A program made the position numbers and the translations under genes. Shown piece after piece: positions 5,944-7,988 of a DNA stretch of 7,988 nucleotides. Position 1 is the stretch's first letter, and each line of letters starts with the position of its first letter. This stretch comes from Treponema sp. Its GTDB lineage: Bacteria > Spirochaetota > Spirochaetia > Treponematales > Breznakiellaceae. Where the stretch lies: contig JAISBR010000093.1 in assembly GCA_031266095.1 (NCBI GenBank), positions 1 to 7,988 on the forward strand, read 5' to 3'. The notes under the pieces are model-generated. The model was given only the letters and a program-made list of their open reading frames with translations. It was not told where the DNA came from and made no database searches.

Positions 5944-5968
5944 GTCTATTATTAAAAAGGAGAAAAAA

Positions 5969-7988
5969 ATGTCATTATCCATTCGTACCAGGGTCATCCT
6001 CATCATCTCGGCGATAATCGCCGGAATGACCGCGGCCAGCGTGATTATCGGCATCAGCTTAACCCGCCGTAATTTGGTAAAAACCATTGAAAATGATATG
6101 GGTGTATCCGCCGTTATCGCCGAACAACTTATTTCGGAAAAAGTCGCCCACGTGCGTACCGGGCTGCGGCTCGCGGCGGAAAAGTGCCGGGGCCTGGATG
6201 ACGCGCAGATTAAGGATGTTTTACTCAAAGAGATCCTTAACCAGAGTTACCAGGACATGGCGATTATAGACAGGGACGGTAAGGTCCTTTCCATCGGCAT
6301 CAAAATGCCGAATTACAAGTTTCCAGAAAACACAAACGCCCGCCGGGCTCTTAACGGCGAAACCGTGATGAGCACCACCCAATACAATGACTACGGGGAA
6401 TTTATTATGCGTTTCTGGCTGCCCCTGGAGGACGGCAAAACCATAGTGGCAAGCCTCCCCGGAACGGTGATAAGCGATGTGCTGGCCCAGTTCCGTATAT
6501 GGGAATCGGGGAATATTTTCGCCCTTGACCATGAAGGGGTGATGATTGCCAACATAAGGCCCCACCTGGTCTACGGACGCCGCAACTACATCATCCAGAG
6601 GGAAAGTGAAACCGAATACCGCAACCTGGCCGAAGTTTTTTCCCGTATGACCCGGGGAGAAACGGGAACGGGCGAATACGACTATGCCGGAGTCGCCCGT
6701 ATCTGCGCGTACCGTCCCATTAAGGGCACCGACGGCTGGTCTTTGGGCGTGGTAAGCCCCATCACCGAAAGCCCCCTCGTTCAGGTAACCAGCGCCTTTC
6801 TGATCTCCGGGGCGGTGTTCCTTGGATTGGGGATCATCGCGGCCCTTATCGCCGCCAGCTTTATTGCCCATCCCTTTGAAAAAATGAAGGAGTTCGCCTT
6901 GGTGGCAGAATCCGCATCGGAGGCAAAAAGCAATTTCCTGGCCAACATGAGCCACGAGATGCGCACCCCCCTGAACGCGGTCATCGGTTTTGCGGAGCTG
7001 GAACTGGGAAAAGAACAGGAAGGGGAAGAAGGAACCGTGTACCCCGCGGAGACCAGGGAAAACCTCGAAAAAATCTACGGCTCCGGCGTAACCCTTCTGG
7101 GCCTTATCAACGATATTCTTGACATATCCAAAATCGAGTCGGGAAAATTTGAATTGGTCCCCGTCAATTACGATACGCCCAGCCTTATCAACGACACGGT
7201 GGTGCTTAACATTGTCCGCATAGGCAGCAAGCCCATAACGTTCAAACTGGACATAGACGAAAACCTGCCGGCCAGGCTCTTTGGTGACGAACTGCGGATA
7301 AAACAAATCCTCAACAACCTCCTTTCCAATGCCTTCAAATACACCAAAGAAGGATCGGTGGTTCTCCGCATTCGCTGTGAACAGGACGGCGGTGGCGTAT
7401 GGATGAACTGCGCCGTGTCCGACACGGGCATGGGCATAAAGGAAGAGGACTTGGACAGGCTCTTTGGCGATTACAGCCAGATAGATGTCAAAAGCAACCG
7501 CCACATCGAGGGAACAGGCCTGGGCCTTGCGATCACCAAACGGATGGTTGAGATGATGAAGGGAAGCGTTTCCGTGACCAGCGAGTACGGGAAGGGGAGC
7601 GTTTTCAGCATACGCATACTCCAGGGCTTTGTCAGCGACACGGTTATCGGAAAGGAGCTTGCCGAAAACCTGCGGGAATTCCGCTATATCATGGCCCGCC
7701 AGGACAGGAACAAGCAGCTGATACGGACCCGCATTCCCTATGCCAGGGTTCTGGTTGTGGACGACGTGGCAACCAACCTCGATCTTGCCCGGGGCATCAT
7801 GAAACCCTACGGTATGACCGTGGACTGCGTTGGAAGCGGGCGGGCGGCCATAGACCTGATACGGAAAAGCGAACCCCGGTATAACGCGGTCTTCATGGAT
7901 CACATGATGCCCGGCATGGACGGCATTGAAGCGGTGCGGATTATCAGAAATGAAATAGACAGCGAATATGCCAGGACCGTGCCCGTTA
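5969..7988 (+). CDS. Membrane hybrid sensor histidine kinase with receiver domain (3' end beyond window)
   Basis: 673 codons are visible and the frame is open at the window end. A transmembrane helix at about residues 8-31 and a second at about 274-302 flank an extracytoplasmic sensor (32-272). Its two PAS-like halves, around AIIDRDGKVLSIG (98-110) and NIFALDHEGVMIAN (182-195), suggest a double Cache domain that senses a small molecule. No HAMP is visible; a short linker leads to HisKA with the phosphoacceptor His329 in NMSHEMRTPLN. HATPase_c follows, with N-box NNLLSNAFKYT (449-459), G1 DTGMGI (485-490) and G2 GTGLGLA (515-521). A receiver domain starts near 593 with acidic pair Asp598-Asp599 and phosphoacceptor Asp644 (FMDHMMPGMDG); its conserved Lys lies beyond the window. 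It should autophosphorylate on His and pass phosphate to its own Asp. ATG is preceded by AAAAAGGAG. A regulator or HPt partner may lie downstream, unseen. The ligand is unknown. Confidence 0.95.
   Translation, partial: MSLSIRTRVILIISAIIAGMTAASVIIGISLTRRNLVKTIENDMGVSAVIAEQLISEKVAHVRTGLRLAAEKCRGLDDAQIKDVLLKEILNQSYQDMAIIDRDGKVLSIGIKMPNYKFPENTNARRALNGETVMSTTQYNDYGEFIMRFWLPLEDGKTIVASLPGTVISDVLAQFRIWESGNIFALDHEGVMIANIRPHLVYGRRNYIIQRESETEYRNLAEVFSRMTRGETGTGEYDYAGVARICAYRPIKGTDGWSLGVVSPITESPLVQVTSAFLISGAVFLGLGIIAALIAASFIAHPFEKMKEFALVAESASEAKSNFLANMSHEMRTPLNAVIGFAELELGKEQEGEEGTVYPAETRENLEKIYGSGVTLLGLINDILDISKIESGKFELVPVNYDTPSLINDTVVLNIVRIGSKPITFKLDIDENLPARLFGDELRIKQILNNLLSNAFKYTKEGSVVLRIRCEQDGGGVWMNCAVSDTGMGIKEEDLDRLFGDYSQIDVKSNRHIEGTGLGLAITKRMVEMMKGSVSVTSEYGKGSVFSIRILQGFVSDTVIGKELAENLREFRYIMARQDRNKQLIRTRIPYARVLVVDDVATNLDLARGIMKPYGMTVDCVGSGRAAIDLIRKSEPRYNAVFMDHMMPGMDGIEAVRIIRNEIDSEYARTVPV

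Noticed and set aside
6221..7903. 560-codon minus-strand open frame
   Set aside because: It is antisense to the hybrid kinase, whose motifs are unmistakable on the plus strand. The frame stays open because of codon composition and has no recognisable domain.
1..7988. CRISPR arrays, tRNA or rRNA genes
   Set aside because: No regularly spaced direct repeats and no tRNA- or rRNA-like segments were seen on either strand by eye.

Overview
The window looks like chromosomal DNA of a bacterium with moderately GC-rich genes and AT-rich, repeat-laden intergenic DNA. The style of the GyrA N-terminus, the Cache hybrid kinase and the ankyrin/TPR small genes suggests a spirochaete of the Treponema group. 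That placement is an inference from memory of such proteins, not a search result.

Layout. (1) Positions 1-650 are an AT-rich accessory strip. It starts with the first codons of a minus-strand gene that resembles the N-terminus of an IS transposase. A 175-nt imperfect palindrome built like an integron attC or folded-repeat site follows. Next comes a small frameshifted gene remnant that still has a good sigma70-type promoter and RBS. A second, shorter element shares motifs with the palindrome. (2) Positions 650-4792 hold a compact minus-strand operon: gyrA (DNA gyrase subunit A, GTG start), a 202-aa TPR-like protein overlapping gyrA by 17 nt, and a 325-aa ankyrin-repeat protein 17 nt further on. 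(3) Positions 4793-5205 form a divergent intergenic region. It carries a gyrA promoter candidate, a 210-bp element bounded by a perfect 14-bp inverted repeat (MITE-like), and a strong promoter with a leader hairpin for (4) a 72-aa XRE-type DNA-binding protein on the plus strand (5206-5424). (5) Positions 5425-5968 have no intact gene. They hold a probable terminator, a short remnant resembling IS3-type OrfB, an A/T tract and several stem-loops, including a perfect 13-bp palindrome just before the next gene. (6) From 5969 to the end is the 5' 673 codons of a plus-strand membrane hybrid histidine kinase (Cache-like sensor, HisKA, HATPase_c, receiver). It has no stop in the window.

How the parts fit: the gyrA operon is housekeeping DNA topology control plus two solenoid (protein-protein interaction) proteins translated with it. 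The XRE regulator and the kinase are separate regulatory units in a zone marked by mobile-element debris. I did not find a clear new defence or mobile system. The best leads are the attC-like palindrome with its cassette-like remnant, the 14-bp-bounded element between gyrA and the XRE gene, the natural Leu at the main quinolone-resistance position of GyrA, and the gyrA-TPR-ankyrin coupling.
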